Assembly (NCBI RefSeq): GCF_024679245.1
Contig: NC_090176.1
Location: 48,683,115-48,747,114, forward strand
Reading direction: 5' to 3'
Source: Pseudorasbora parva
Lineage: Eukaryota > Chordata > Actinopteri > Cypriniformes > Gobionidae
DNA length: 64,000 bases
Shown here: in pieces, positions 10,467-23,511 of the stretch
Position numbering within the stretch: position 1 is the first letter of the stretch
How the letters are laid out: each line of letters opens with the position of its first letter
The notes under the pieces: model-generated
Databases searched by the model: none
Told to the model about the DNA's origin: nothing
What the model saw: the letters and a program-made list of their open reading frames with translations, nothing else
Position numbers and translations under genes: made by a program

Positions 10467-11495
10467 AGCAGCACTTGGCTACTTTTGCTCTCGGGGTCCC
10501 CCTACAGTTTGGAAAAAATAATGTCCTCAACTACTGTCGTGAGATCTGTCATCCTACAACAGGGGATGCCATCGCGCGTGCATTTGTTGACATGACAGCC
10601 CTGATAGCCCTGAACTAGTGATGCACGGGTCGTCTCATAACCCGCGGACCCCGTATGTCTATTTAATGGTCGCGGGTGCGCGGCGGGTTGTAAAAATATA
10701 TACAGTGGTGCGGGGCGGACCAAATAACTTCATAAAAGCGTCCCGCGGGTCGGTGCAGCACTAACAGTTCCCCTGAACACTGCAGGAGTAGTTCACATGC
10801 AGGTGTTCTTCTGGCAGCGCGTGTGAAATGTCTTCATCCCAGGTAACGTTACAGTCGGTGGCATATGCTTCAGCATGTCATATGAATATAATTTCATGGG
10901 TTTTATTTTTTTCAAACGCCAAACAATCGCGATGCTCACGTTTACAAGCCAGCGTCATTATAGTAGTCTATTGGTTACCGTTTTACAGAATCTATATGAT
11001 ACTTCAGTTCAATGTTTGAGTGGAAGGTAATCACCATAACAAGCAGGACAGCATCGGTCGGGCACGCCTCCTCCAGCTCACGCCGACGAGCAAACGCTGG
11101 TCACATGTTGATCCTCGTCCTGCCTTTAATCCCATCACTTTTTCGTTTCCTCTTATTGCTTTCCTCCAACAAAACCTTTTCTTTCTTATTTATCTCTGCT
11201 GCTTCGGACATGACTATATTATCCGACGAACAAAGTTGGGCTCGTCGCACGTCCGAATTTAAGGAAGTGTGTGTGTTGGTGGAAGTGACGTATATGCCGT
11301 AAAGCAGTCGAATTTTGTAGTTCTTTTTGTTCTCGGGTTACTACCCGAAACCCGAAGTTTAAAAGTATGATTAAAAACGATACAGACCCCGTCAGGCTAT
11401 GGCAGACGTGTCATTCAACCTATTGTAAGTTGATTTATCATCACAAGAGTCTTAAAAAATATATTATGAAGGTTGAAAAGTTACCTAGTGCTGCT
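10467..11495. mobile_element. TTAA-type element
   Basis: Its ends are AGCAGCACTTGGCTACTTTT and the complement of AGCAGCACTAGGTAACTTTT, with TTAA at 10463-10466 and 11496-11499. No transposase motif is visible. Overlapping frames at 11012-11302 have no recognisable domain. It carries a small hAT-like insertion at 10616-10770. Confidence 0.8.
10616..10770. mobile_element. Small hAT-like insertion
   Basis: The insert starts TAGTGATGCACGGGTCG and contains the inverted GGGTCGGTGCAGCACTA near its end. CCCTGAAC flanks it at 10608-10615 and 10771-10778 as an 8-bp target duplication. GC-rich (CCGCGG motifs) against its surroundings. Confidence 0.65.
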
Positions 11496-11499
11496 TTAA

Positions 11500-12600
11500 A
11501 AAGCACTTTGTCATAATTAAAAGTTTTGCTTAGAAGTATACATTTGAACTATATATGACTATTATTATTATTAGTATTATTTAATCCCCCATGATATTCA
11601 CAGTGTTACTAAAGTTTCCAACTTTGCAAACCCGGCAGTGATCTGCTCTTGTTGATAATGGTCCAGAAGTCTGACGCCTCGGCTACAGTCTGAGACACCA
11701 CCCTGAATAATTCATTAAAGTACAGGGATAAATTGCGGGGTGAGCTGGTCGGTCCGGCTCTCTGAAGCAGGCGTATATTTCTCTTTGTGTTGGCATGAAT
11801 GTCAATGTGTCCTAATGACTGTATGACCACTGCTCCATTATTATGTAGAACGTGTGTGTGTGGATGTGGAATCCGCTTTCATGGATGCTCCTGTTTACAT
11901 TAGACCCTTCTCAGAAGCAGTAGTCGTAATAGTTAGGTAAACTTAGTGGTGACTGAGATACATGAAAAAAAAATGTTGTGTTCCCATTTGCTCAAATAGC
12001 AAAAGAAAAACTTAACAACATGTGTTGTGTTTTCACAACATTAAAATATAGGGGCAAAAATAGAGAGAGATTTATATAATGGCAGAGAAAGATGATAATT
12101 TTACCATTACTCACACAGCCGCTGTATTAAAAGCATTAACTAGTTTTTTTGTAATTTGATGCAAAGGTCATACAAAGTATGTTATAATTGTACAAAAAAA
12201 AGATGGATTTACACCATTAAAATGTGCCATCACAGTGTGTGAAAAGGGTCCATAAATCTACAAATTTGTATTTATTATTTATTTTTATTTAATTAAGTAA
12301 AACAAAATCTTAATATACAATCATGAACATTTTAAATTACAAAATATTTAAATTTTAAATTACAAATTTAAACTTTACAAAAATGAATCTAATGCATAAA
12401 TAAATATAAAGTCAATAAAATTAAATACATACATGCTCGTATGTGTTCAATTCTGACTACAACCAGTAAACTCATATGGGTTAGGGAAACATGTAATAAA
12501 GAAGGTTTAAAGTTCCCATTATATCAAAATGTAAGGTTTTTTTTGGCTTTTAGTAATATTTAGGAATTAGTAAGTTTAATAGTAGTGAATATGTTTGTAT
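11500..12600. other. AT-rich unassigned DNA
   Basis: No gene or complete element seen. 12240-12430 is strongly A/T rich. A minus-strand open frame at 11609-11830 has no recognisable motif. Confidence 0.45.
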
Positions 12601-12602
12601 AA

Positions 12603-12830
12603 TATATTTATATGAAATGAAATGGCGTATGACAATTCGAATGCCATTTTGGTGTGCTATCAAGACGCATAATCCCTTTTTAGCGTGTTTATCAACACCA
12701 TTTCATTCTACCCCCCTACACTGCTCCTACCCCTAAATCTACCCTAAATCTATCACACACACACACACACACAAACACATAATGGTTCGTTTCGGCGAAT
12801 ACATTCACACAGAATTACATGGCGTAGACA
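12603..12830. repeat. Diverged palindromic repeat with (CA)n core
   Basis: It resembles the element at 10092-10410: AATGGCGTATGACAATTC at the left, CATGGCGTAGACACA-like at the right, and CTACCCCTAAATCTACCC in the middle, followed by a (CA)n run at 12752-12771. Boundaries approximate. Confidence 0.45.
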
Positions 12831-12924
12831 CACAGAGATGATGATTTACGCAAAGTCAAGATTGTAGTCACTGTGCGAGTAAACCTCACTCCTCTGTCCT
12901 CAAGAGACGCTCTAGCGATTGGCT

Positions 12925-13015
12925 CTACAGGTTGCAGCCTTTAGCCTCCTTGTTAGAGCGTCCGACTCTCATGCCGGCGGACCTGAGTTCGAGTCTTGCT
13001 TGGAGCAGATGATTT
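12925..13015 (+). repeat. tRNA-derived SINE-like fragment
   Basis: It contains TTAGAGCGTCCGACTC, ATGCCGGCGGACC and GAGTTCGAGTC, resembling the A box, anticodon region and B box of a tRNA. The T-arm and acceptor stems do not pair well, so this is not a functional tRNA. I infer a tRNA-derived retroposon head. Confidence 0.4.
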
Positions 13016-13024
13016 AAACAGGAG

Positions 13025-13490
13025 TGGTTACATGTGCTCCAAAACAATAACAAACGTCATATTTAGAAGATATAAGCGTTCAAAACTTACGGTCTCTTAC
13101 TTCCGCCAATATGGATCATTTTGATGACATCACTCTGCACTTCAGCTGCTCATCAGATTTTCCGTCCAATCAAATGCTCCCTAGAATCTGAAGCCCTGCC
13201 CCCTACATTATAAACATAGCACACTAGCACAGAGCGGATCATGATGTGATCGAGTCGATACAAACCAGAAACCAGAAAACACAAAATGCTATATTTTGAA
13301 GCGATATGGAGGAGATCAGGAAGAGAAACGGTTAGAGATTAGGAGGAAACTGCAGCTTTACCGGGTTCAACGGCTATGGCCGAGCTGTGAATTTAAACGC
13401 TATTGGCTATTTTTTTAGCCAGGGAAGGAGCTGTTATATATGCCCCGCCCTTTATTCCTGTTTCACTGGAAATTAAATCAACACATTGAA
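13025..13490 (-). repeat. Repeat homologous to the 34954-36144 element (inverted)
   Basis: 13310-13490 (AGGAAGAGAAACGGTTAGAG, GGAGCTGTTATATATGCCCC, CCTGTTTCACTGGAA) matches the reverse complement of 34985-35150. The end sequences are not clear, so it is a partial copy of that TTAA element family. Confidence 0.6.
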
Positions 13491-13499
13491 TAATGCTGC

Positions 13500-14490
13500 G
13501 GAAATTGCACAAATGATTACACCAGTAACACAATGTTTATGTCTAATCTTTGCTCATATTAAACTTCTCTCATTCATTTCAAAGTTCATCAATCAAGCCA
13601 CCTGACCTGCACTAGGACACAGTTGCCTAAAATCAAATCCTGTTGGACCGTCTGAAGCCGGCGTGTACCGTCATCAACAGGGCCTGTCAATCAGTAATCC
13701 ACGGGCATTAATCGGGGACGGTACAGACTGTACAGACTTCTGCAGAGAGACCTGTAGACTGAGCAGAACAGTGCTGGGTCAGAGGGTTCAACTCCAGCAT
13801 TTGGCACAACACTCTGGCAGCATGAGAGGTAAGCAGGATAAAAGCCAGGACTTGGCTTCACAAAACCGGCAATAAAAGGCATCTTGCATGAAATGGGCCT
13901 CTGAAGTGTGTCTTCATGTTCTGTGCTTTAAAACGCAGACAGATTCACCCCCCTGTGTACATAATAAATCATGTCAGGAACATGTCCAGCTCACATTTCC
14001 CCTTGAAGAAAAACAAGTAATCATATTTTGCATAAAGAAAATGATGCCTGTTTTTAGGACCTCAAAGAGTTTTGTTTGCATTTTGACAAAATCTCATTAT
14101 TATAATGCATTGATGTTTTACGCTTAAGCATTTTTGCAATCCACGTTCATCTCAGTGGTGATTCTCATTAGATTCACATTACTATAATGCAGTAATTTAT
14201 GTATAAATTATGTCATAATGCAATACCGCCATACTGAAAGCTGTGACAGGAGGCTGGAGGCAGAATATGTACTGATGAAGAGTTTCCCGCAGCTTTGAGT
14301 GATGCATGTTATATCCGTCACCACGTTACATGAAGCCGGTTTGTGGGCTGAATCATTATGACTGCCTCGTTTTAAGATCTGCCGTGAAAGGTAATGGTCT
14401 TCCGGCTGCCAAGAACCTTCGAGGAACTATCCATACATATTATCCACTCAATATAGGCTATATACTCTAATTAAGAAGAGAGAGAGGAAT
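13500..14490. other. Unassigned DNA with one copy of repeat F
   Basis: 13975-14060 (GGAACATGTCCAGCTCACATTT ... ATTTTGCATAAAGAAAATGA) is a copy of a ~110-bp repeat found four more times at 60.5-63.2 kb. The rest shows no gene. An open frame at 13663-13875 has no recognisable motif. At 14493-14520 a TTAA plus AGGGACAGTTCACC stub resembles one end of the MITE at 53152. Confidence 0.45.
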
Positions 14491-14635
14491 CATTAAAGGG
14501 ACAGTTCACCTAAATATGATGACATCACAGACAATGTTGCTGTGTTAGGAAAACTGCAAGATATACATATAATATAAAGTACAATTAAATACAAGTAAAA
14601 CAAAATATCAATATATAATTTTAAATTAAATTAGA

Positions 14636-15391
14636 AGCATGGACTCCACTAGACCCCTGAAGGTGTGCTGTAGTATCTGGCACCAAGATGTTAGCAGCAG
14701 ATCCTTTAAGTCCTGTGATTTAGGAAGTGGGGCCTGCATGGATCGGACTTGTTTGTTCAGCACATCCCACAGATGCTCCATTGGATTGAGATCTGGGGAA
14801 TTTGGAGGCCAAGTCAACACCTCAAACTCGTTGTTGTGCTCCCCAGACCATTCCTGAACCATTTTTGCCTCGTGTCAGGATCATTATCCTGCTGGAAGAG
14901 CCACAGCCACCATGGAATACCGTTTCTTCCGCCAGCTTTCTTTCTTCCCATTGTGCAACCTGATGCCATGTGTTCCCCAGGTAAGTGACGCACATGCGTC
15001 AATCCACGAGATGTAAAAGGAAATGTGATTCATCAGACCAGGCCACCTTCGTCCATTGCTCCGTGGTCCAGTTCTGATGCTCACGTGCCACTGTTGGCTC
15101 TTTCGGCGGGGTCAGGGGTCAGCATGGCCACCCTGACTGGTCTGCGGATATGCATCTTCATACGCAACAAACTGGTGCACTGTGTATTCTGAAACCTTTC
15201 TATCAGAACCAGCATTAACTTCTTGAGCAATCTGAGCTCCAGTAGCTCGTCTGTTTTATCGGACCACACGGGCCAGCCTTCGCTCCACACGTGCATCAAT
15301 GAGCCTTGGCCGCCCACTAACAGGTGCCGTGATGAAGAGATAATCAGTGTTATTCACTCCACCTGTCATAATCTTATGCCTAATTGGTGTG
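14636..15391 (-). pseudogene. Tc1-like transposase relic A
   Basis: Minus-strand frames give the DDE transposase of a Tc1-type element in pieces: LIDARV/ERRLARVV-like text near 15300, RRPVRVAMLTP near 15130, LPGEHMASGCTMGR near 14960, LFQQDNDPDT near 14890, and EVLTWPPNSPDLNPMEHLWD near 14800. The DNDP aspartate and the SPDLNPMEHLW glutamate region are present, but frames shift repeatedly. The N-terminal helix-turn-helix region is missing: 15310 jumps straight to terminal repeat sequence (ATTAGGCATAAGATTATGAC in complement). It ends against the (TA)n tract. Confidence 0.88.

Positions 15392-15397
<6 letters not shown>

Positions 15398-15487
<90 letters not shown>
15398..15487. repeat. (TA)n microsatellite
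   Basis: About 45 TA repeats lie between Tc1 relic A and the next Tc1-like element. Tc1/mariner elements insert at TA, so such a tract is a natural target. Confidence 0.97.
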
Positions 15488-15489
<2 letters not shown>

Positions 15490-15999
15490 TGCATCTCAAT
15501 AAATTAGAATGTCGTGGGGGTGAAACTAATATATAGACTCATTACATGCAAAGTGAGATATTTCAAGCCTTTATTTGTTATAATTGGGATGATTATGGTT
15601 TACAGCTTATTAAAAAAAAACAAAATTCAAAATCTCACAATATTAGAATATTGTGAAAAGATTCAGAATTGTAGGGTCAAAGTGTCACAATCTTATATGC
15701 TAATTAATCTAAAATTAAAGGGGGGGTGAAACACTCAGTTTCAGTCAGTGTCATGTCAATCTTGAGTACCTATAGAGTAGCATTGCATCCTGCATATCTC
15801 CGAAAAGTCTTTATTTTTTTTATAATTATATAAGAAAGATGCGCTGTTCCGAGTCTTTCCGAAAAAAGCCGAGCGGGTGGGGGCGTATCGTGTGAGCGGA
15901 GCTAAATAATGACGTGTGCGCGCCGCTGTTATTGTGTTGAGTGCGTCGTAAAGCTGTGTCATCCCTAACAGCGGGAAAAACTTTATTCAAAATAAAAAT

Positions 16000-16098
16000 A
16001 TGGCTTTTAATCAGATACAGCCATACATCTATGATCCGGAATCAGACCCAGAGGCTGCAGTTGAACAGGAGCAGCAGCAAAAACGACTAGAGCAGGAC
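16000..16098 (+). CDS. Possible N-terminal exon of a transposon-borne protein
   Basis: From ATG 16000 the frame reads MAFNQIQPYIYDPESDPEAA followed by a Gln/Glu-rich stretch to about residue 33 (VEQEQQQKRLEQD). It then runs into low-quality hydrophobic text before a stop at 16263, so only the first third looks coding. I recall similar short acidic N-termini (QPYxYDPES) on fish P2X7-C-terminus-like repeat proteins, but cannot confirm this. Copy K3 has a decayed equivalent near 57990-58070 (TATGATCCACAATC). It diverges from the minus-strand THAP exon. Function unknown. Confidence 0.35.
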
Positions 16099-16565
16099 GT
16101 CTCTATGTGGTACAAGTTATACACTAACTATATAATATGCTTAGCTTGTGTTATTTACATATTTATACTTGAATTATATCGTCGTATTTTTGTCTTTGAA
16201 GGTGTACATGTGGGAAGTGCAGTTGTGCGCGTGTGTGTGTGTGTTTACGCGTGGTTTGTGTAGACAATTGTAGTAAGCGGACTGGTTTTGCACGGCAGGC
16301 TAGTGTTTACATAGAAAGACACGGAATAGAAGCGCATTTGAATGAAGAAGCGTGCTTATTTAGTTCAAAATATTTCCCCACTCTTTGTGTATTGTTGTGC
16401 TTTTACAATACACAAACATAAAGTTACACATATAGTGGCCAGCTAAACAAATGTACACGCACTACACATCGCATGCTCCATTGATCAATTAACTATACGT
16501 GATCATGTTTGGGCTACTTGATGAGCATAGGCAAAAACACAGACATTTGAAGCAGTCTTACTCAC

Positions 16566-16832
16566 CGCCTGCGGTTCTAACGTTGGGACCTTTATCGTTG
16601 GGACTGCTCCATCCTTCAGCATTAGGCGATCGGAAAATCCGGCGTCGAGCTGGGCCTTGTTTATGAAACAGTCGGCACCGAAATGCAGTGAACAGACATA
16701 AACCTTTGCGGAACTCAGTTGCTGATCTGGAAAAGCAAATTCCATCCACTGTTGCCTTAACGCGGGGTTTTTCGGCAATCTGTGCAGGACTGTCTTGGTC
16801 TGGCAACCAAAAACGCACTTTTTTGGTGACAT
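16566..16832 (-). CDS. THAP zinc-finger exon of the Kolobok-like element
   Basis: The frame from ATG 16832 encodes an 89-residue exon holding a complete THAP DNA-binding domain. C6 and C10 pair with C47 and H50 (C-x3-C...C-x2-H). The conserved tryptophan is W29, and the domain closes with AVPTI at residues 76-80. A consensus splice donor (GCG|GTGAGTAAG in sense) ends the exon at 16566, so the rest of the open frame to 16503 is probably intron. THAP fingers bind transposon ends in P-element and Kolobok transposases. No downstream catalytic exon exists here. Copy K3 has the same donor at about 58463 but lost most of the domain. I read this as a transposon exon, not a host THAP gene. Confidence 0.8.
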
Positions 16833-16912
16833 TGTTAATTTCTTGAAGTCACATCACCTGTGCAGCGCAGCCTACGAGCCAGCGCTTTGATGGGCGTAGC
16901 CTGTTACTTTCG

Positions 16913-16945
<33 letters not shown>

Positions 16946-17202
16946 ACGCTCTTCCGGTAGAATTGCCCGTACGGCCCATACAAGGAAATTCCGACCTTTT
17001 AACGTCAAGTGGACCCATGATCGAAAAAACTTGCCGAAACTTATGACTAACCGGAAGTAGTATTTTTGACAAAGAAATACTCCCATCAAACGTCCACCTT
17101 AACTTTTGAAACTTTTTCTATGTTTAGTATGGGATTCCAAGTCTTTAACAGTGTAAAAAGATCAGTATGCATGAAACAGCATTTCACCCCCCCTTTAAGC
17201 AC

Positions 17203-17560
17203 TTCATGCTTCCTTCAGCAGACAAGCTTTATAGAGATGCTGACTTCATTTTCCAGCAGGACTTGGCACCTGTCCACACTGCCAAAAGTACCAAAACCTG
17301 GTTCAATGGCCATGAGATTACTGTGCTTGATTGGCCAGAAAACTTGCCTGACCTGAACCCCATCGAGAATCTATAAGGCATTGCCAAGAGAAAGATGAGA
17401 GACGTGAGACAGAACAATGCAGAAGAGCTGAAGGCCGCCTGGTCTTCATGACACCTCAGCAGTGCTACAGGCGGATACTATAGCATCCATGCCACTCTGC
17501 ATTGAGACAGTAAGTCATGCAAAAGGAGCCCAAAACAAGTACTGAGTGTGTGTGCATGAT
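17203..17560 (+). pseudogene. Tc1-like transposase C-terminal remnant
   Basis: The frame reads DADFIFQQDLAPVHTAKSTK, then WFNGHEITVLDWPENLPDLN and PIENL followed by a stop where tryptophan is expected. Downstream text (GIAKRKMRDVRQNNAEELKA) continues the same domain. The second catalytic Asp (QQD) and the Glu of the PIE box are present, but the N-terminal half is deleted and stops interrupt the rest. It belongs to the element starting at 15488. Confidence 0.9.
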
Positions 17561-17594
17561 TATACTTTTCAGAGGGCCGACATTTCTGTATTTA

Positions 17595-18442
17595 CAGATT
17601 TTTTCCAATTGCTAACACACTAAAATGACATGCACAGCACAATTATTTAACTGACACACAGAGAGCAAAACCTCAAGTGTCTAAACACATTTTCTGCTTT
17701 ACACACATTTTGCAATTCAAAAATGGCTTTTTACTGCACACGGTTTGCTGCATAAGACACAACAATCTGACATAAATTGACACGTTTGCCATTTTAAAAC
17801 ACAAAATGACACTACGTGAGCTAAATGGCCAATTCATGAGCCAGCAGGTCAAACACCTCACTGGTTAATGGTTAACACTTCCATCGGGATAAGCACTATG
17901 AAAATACCACAGGGGAGCACCTTTTTGGGGGAAGAATGGAAGACGCGCTGCAGAGAGAGGAAGAGGAAGCCATTTTCTCCTTCAGCTTCCTGTTTTTTGA
18001 GAGCATATTCTGTCCGATGTAAATATATCTGCTGTGAGTATGTTGCACTGACTTGTTTGGTGAAAATTAAAATAATAAATATTTCAACAGCATGTGTGTG
18101 TGTATCTGCAAATATGTGCATGTGAACAATCTGAAGAATTTTCTACAATTTGAACTTCACATATATTTTAGTATTATGGCAAAGCCTAAAGATGAAAGTG
18201 CTGTTCATTATGCACAACAGTGTGTAGTTGGTTAGACAAAAATCGGATCATTTGAATGAAGTGTGTGTGCCATTTCATGCAAAAGTTTGATTTTGGTAAT
18301 GCTAAATGTAGTTTTGGTTGCGTCATTGTGCAAGATATATGAGAAATTTTGCAATTTGTGTGCGCTGTTTTTTGAATTGTGTTAAGTATTTTGATAAAAC
18401 CAGCCTAGTTCGCAAAATTGTGTTAGCAATTAGAAAAAACTG
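17595..18442. mobile_element. MITE with CAGTTTTT ends
   Basis: CAGATTTTTTCCAATTGCTA at 17595 is inverted at the right end (TGTTAGCAATTAGAAAAAAC then TG, to 18442). The left flank is TA. A related element with CAGTTTTTC...GAAAAACTG ends lies at 25055-25762, flanked by TA on both sides, which suggests Tc1/mariner-type target choice. It is inserted in the Tc1-like element. No coding sequence. Confidence 0.7.
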
Positions 18443-18751
18443 TTAAATACTTTTATTAAAAAATACTAATTTTCTGAGATTTTGAATTTGGGGTTTTCAT
18501 AAGCTTCAAACCATAATCATCAAAATTATAACACTTAAAGGCTTGAAATATCTCACTTCGCATGAAGTCAGTCTATATAATGTATTAGTTTCACCTTTTA
18601 AGTTGAATTATTGAAATAAATAAAATAAAAAAATCACAAAAACCTGAAAACCTGAGATCACCAGCCAGTGGTCCCCACTTTTCAAAAAGCTTATAAATCA
18701 TGATTTTTTTTGAGAAGTGCAGAATGTTTCCTGTAATGGGTAGGTTTAGGG

Positions 18752-19724
<973 letters not shown>

Positions 19725-19819
19725 TGCTTGTTTTTGAGAAATATCAGGACACAAATGTGTATAATGACATGGGTATGACACAGGTATTACAAGGAGAGGG
19801 TGAAATATTACCCATTACC

Positions 19820-20828
<1,009 letters not shown>

Positions 20829-21413
20829 TTCCATTGCTCTGTGGTCCAGTTCTGATGCTCACGTGCCACTCTTGGTGCTTTCGGTGGGGTCAGGGGTCAG
20901 TATGGGCACCCTGACTGGTCAGCGGCTATGCCGCTCCATACGCAACAAACTGAGGTGCTCTGTGTATTCTGACACCTTTCTATCAGAACCAGCATTAACT
21001 TCTTGAGCAGTTTGAGCTCCAGTAGCTTGTCTGTTTGATCGGACCACACGGGCCAGCCTTCACTCTCCACGTGCATCAATGAGCCTTGGCCGCCCATGAC
21101 CCTGTGTCCGGTTCTCCACTGTTCCTTCCTTGGAGCACTTTTGACAGATACTGACCACTGCAGACCGGGAACAGCCCACAAGAGCTGCAGTTTTGGAGAT
21201 GCTCTGACCCAGTCGTGTAGCCATCACAATTTGGCCCTTGTCAAACTCACTCAAATCCTTACGCTTGCCCATTTTTCCTGCTTCTAACACATCAACTTTG
21301 AGAACAAAATGTTCACTTGCTGCCTAATATATCCCACCCACTAACAGGAGACGTGATGAAGATAATCAGTGTTATTTACTTCACTGGTCATAATGTTATG
21401 CCTGATCAGTGTA
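20829..21413 (-). pseudogene. Tc1-like transposase relic B, N-terminal part
   Basis: The frame from ATG 21290 (minus) reads [20 protein letters not shown] and continues through [20 protein letters not shown] to [13 protein letters not shown], the first helix-turn-helix and GRPR box of a Tc1-type transposase. A frame shift follows; RRPVRVPILTPDP-like text near 20900 continues it. It stops before the catalytic core and joins AT-rich DNA at about 20828. The 5' terminal repeat ends near 21413 (CACTGATCAGGCATAACATT in complement). Same family as relic A, of which it preserves the part that relic A lacks. Confidence 0.9.
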
Positions 21414-21415
21414 TA

Positions 21416-22210
21416 TTGCATTATTTATATTTTAGGCTCAGAGTTTTACAGGTTTACATGTCCTGTCTGGTTTATATAAAAGAGTGAAACTCTGGGCCAA
21501 AATAATGCAAATATATGTGTTTCAATAAAATTAAATAAAAACTGCAAACAGCACAACTATAAAAAGCAGCAATTACCAAATTCAGATTAATAAATGAAAA
21601 AGTCATATTAAATAAACAAAATATTAACATTTCATATGACTGTATAAATTCACAAATAATATGAACAATAAACTAAGCAGGCTAATATGAACATTGGTTT
21701 ACAAAAAATAATGATAAATAACTCAAATAAAATAAATCGTTCAATACTTTTTAGTTTAATCGCTAATACAAATTGAGTTAATAGTGAGTAAAAATGTTTT
21801 ATTTTGTACAAATTTGTTTAGTATCAGCACTATAATCTAGTTGTGTCCGCACATGTCAGCATCGGCCATTGAGAAATGCAAAGAAAGCAGCAATTAATGC
21901 ATTTAGAGGATAAAGGGTCTCTGTCTCTTTGTTTATCTGGTCTTTCTCTCTTGTTCTCTCTTCACGGACACAGTCAGAGAGAAGCAGAATGACACACTGA
22001 CATGCCGGTGCTGGTAAATCTTTGTCACTTCGGTTGTTTTCCCCCACATGTCTCAGAGAGCGCAGAATAAACAGACTGCTGTAGGTCTGGGATCAGACAA
22101 AGGGCACGGCTGAGAGCCGGCGTCCCGCGGGAGGGAGACGTAATGAGGAATCTGGCTCAGGAATGCAGAGCCAACACTCGGAGATCACATTTCACGGAGC
22201 ACAGGATGAG
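21416..22210. other. Unassigned AT-rich DNA
   Basis: 21480-21830 is A/T rich without element termini. 21856-22047 has an unremarkable minus-strand open frame. Nothing recognised. Confidence 0.4.
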
Positions 22211-22287
22211 CCCACACTCTTAGAAGAAAAGGTTCTGTATAGAACCTTAAAAGGTTTTATCGGTGCTACGTAACCCCTAAACGGGTC

Positions 22288-22600
22288 ACTGCAAAAAAAT
22301 AATAATAATTGTCTTATAGTATTTTTGTCTTGTTTCTAGTCCAAACATCTAAACATTCTTAAAACAAGAAGTATTTACCAGACGAGCAAAAGTAATTGTC
22401 TTGTTTTGGGGGAAAATAACTCAAAATGAAGAGAATTTTTCTTCAAATAAGCTTCTGCCAGTGGGTAAGCAAAATAAAAACAACATTATTATACTTATCC
22501 CATTGGCAGATTATTTTGCTTATTTAAAGTAAAAACTCTCTTATTTTGGAGTCATTTTTTCCCCATTTTTTTTAACTTGTCCAGTAATTGTTAAATTAAA
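22288..22600. mobile_element. MITE fragment (CACTGCAAAAAA family)
   Basis: It begins CACTGCAAAAAAATAATAAT and contains TTTTTGTCTTGTTTCTAGTC and CTTAAAACAAGAAGTATTTA, a combination I recall from a common zebrafish MITE. The inner part is palindromic around 22480 (GCCAGTGGGTAAGCAAAATA against TTTTGCTTATTTAAAG). Confidence 0.55.
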
Positions 22601-22720
22601 TTGCTTAATTAGAACCCTTTTTAAGTACCATAAGGGTTCTTTCTTGTCATTATAGAACCTTTTTTGCACAAAGAACCTTTTATGATAAAAAGGTTCTATA
22701 ATGAAAAGAAATAACCCTTA

Positions 22721-23160
22721 GGCCCCGATTACACAGAACGTGTTGTTAAGGTTCGAAAACGCGAGGCGCACTGCACTGCCTTTTTTGGTTGGCGTTTTTT
22801 CATTCAGAAAAGAGCAGTGCACTGTCTTTTTTTTTTTTTTTGGTTTCTAGGCAACCCCCGAATCACCTGTACTGTCAGTCAAATCAATGTAACGGTCAAC
22901 ACAACGGAAGGCCCGCCTCTTCATTCATTTGATTGGACAACAGAAAATAAACGCGATGACTTTGCACGCTTTTCCGCTCAGAGTTGACTTTTTTTCAACT
23001 TTATGCGCTCGGAGCGCTCCTTCAAAAACCCGAGGCAGTGGGCGGTTTAAACAAGAGGCGCCCAGGGCGCATAAGCAGCGCGCATAATGCTCTCTGCCAA
23101 CTGAAATACATTCAAAAAAGGCGGCTCTCGCTGCAAAAACGCGCTCTGTGTGATCGGGCC
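22721..23160. mobile_element. Harbinger-like MITE
   Basis: The inverted ends GGCCCCGATTACACAGA and TCTGTGTGATCGGGCC are flanked by TTA on both sides (22718-22720, 23161-23163), the 3-bp target of PIF/Harbinger elements. At 440 bp it has no transposase. GC-rich relative to its host MITE. Confidence 0.75.
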
Positions 23161-23511
23161 TTATTGTACTTAAAAAGGGTTCTATTTAGAACCTAGGGGT
23201 TCCAAACACGTAGCACCGATAGAAACTTTTCTTCTGTGCAGGGAATGTTCACTAGATCTCCTACGGTTTAGGACTAATAATCTTCCTCAACATTGACATG
23301 TGAATGCGTTGTCTTTTGTTAATGCTACAGGTTTGGAAACCTTACACTAGAAACTTAGCCTAGAAATCTAGACGCACCCTAGCGGCAGCAAATCTAATCT
23401 GCCCGCGAGTGTCGTCTAGCAACTCTCAATACCCTTCTGAGCTGTAAAAACCAAACTCTGGTTGGGCCAATTACATCGTGTATAGAGAGTTGGTGGGCGG
23501 GGCTTAACATA

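Larger units (their letters stand above)
15719..17194 (+). mobile_element. Kolobok-like THAP-bearing element, copy K2
   Basis: Termini are AGGGGGGGTGAAACACTC and TTTCACCCCCCCT, with TTAA at 15715-15718 and 17195-17198. At 1476 bp it carries a THAP-domain exon on the minus strand (16566-16832) and a short acidic open frame on the plus strand (16000). The catalytic transposase is absent, so it is nonautonomous. TTAA target plus THAP domain fits Kolobok; piggyBac is less likely because it lacks THAP. A (CT)n run lies at 16917-16944. Confidence 0.78.
15488..18622 (+). mobile_element. Tc1/mariner-like element, internally deleted and twice interrupted
   Basis: It starts GGTGCATCTCAATAAATTAG, a terminal repeat I recall from vertebrate Tc1-like elements. 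The right side (18540-18610: GGCTTGAAATATCTCAC, AGTTGAATTATTGAAATAAA) is the inverted inner repeat, but the outermost right terminus is lost. Coding sequence survives only as the transposase C-terminal part at 17203-17560. A Kolobok-like element (15719-17194) and a MITE (17595-18442) are inserted in it. Confidence 0.85.
22217..23242. mobile_element. Palindromic MITE with nested insertions
   Basis: CTTAGAAGAAAAGGTTCTGT, then GAACCTT and GGTGCTACGTAACCCCTAAA at the left, are mirrored at 22605-22720 and 23165-23240 (AGGGGTTCCAAACACGTAGC, ACTTTTCTTCTG). The interior holds a second MITE at 22288-22600 and a Harbinger-like MITE at 22721-23160. Confidence 0.7.

Noticed and set aside
12925..13015. 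Functional tRNA gene
   Set aside because: A- and B-box-like sequences are present, but the T-arm and acceptor stems do not pair; more likely SINE-derived.
16503..16832. Host THAP-domain gene
   Set aside because: It lies between TTAA-flanked transposon ends, and a decayed copy lies in K3.
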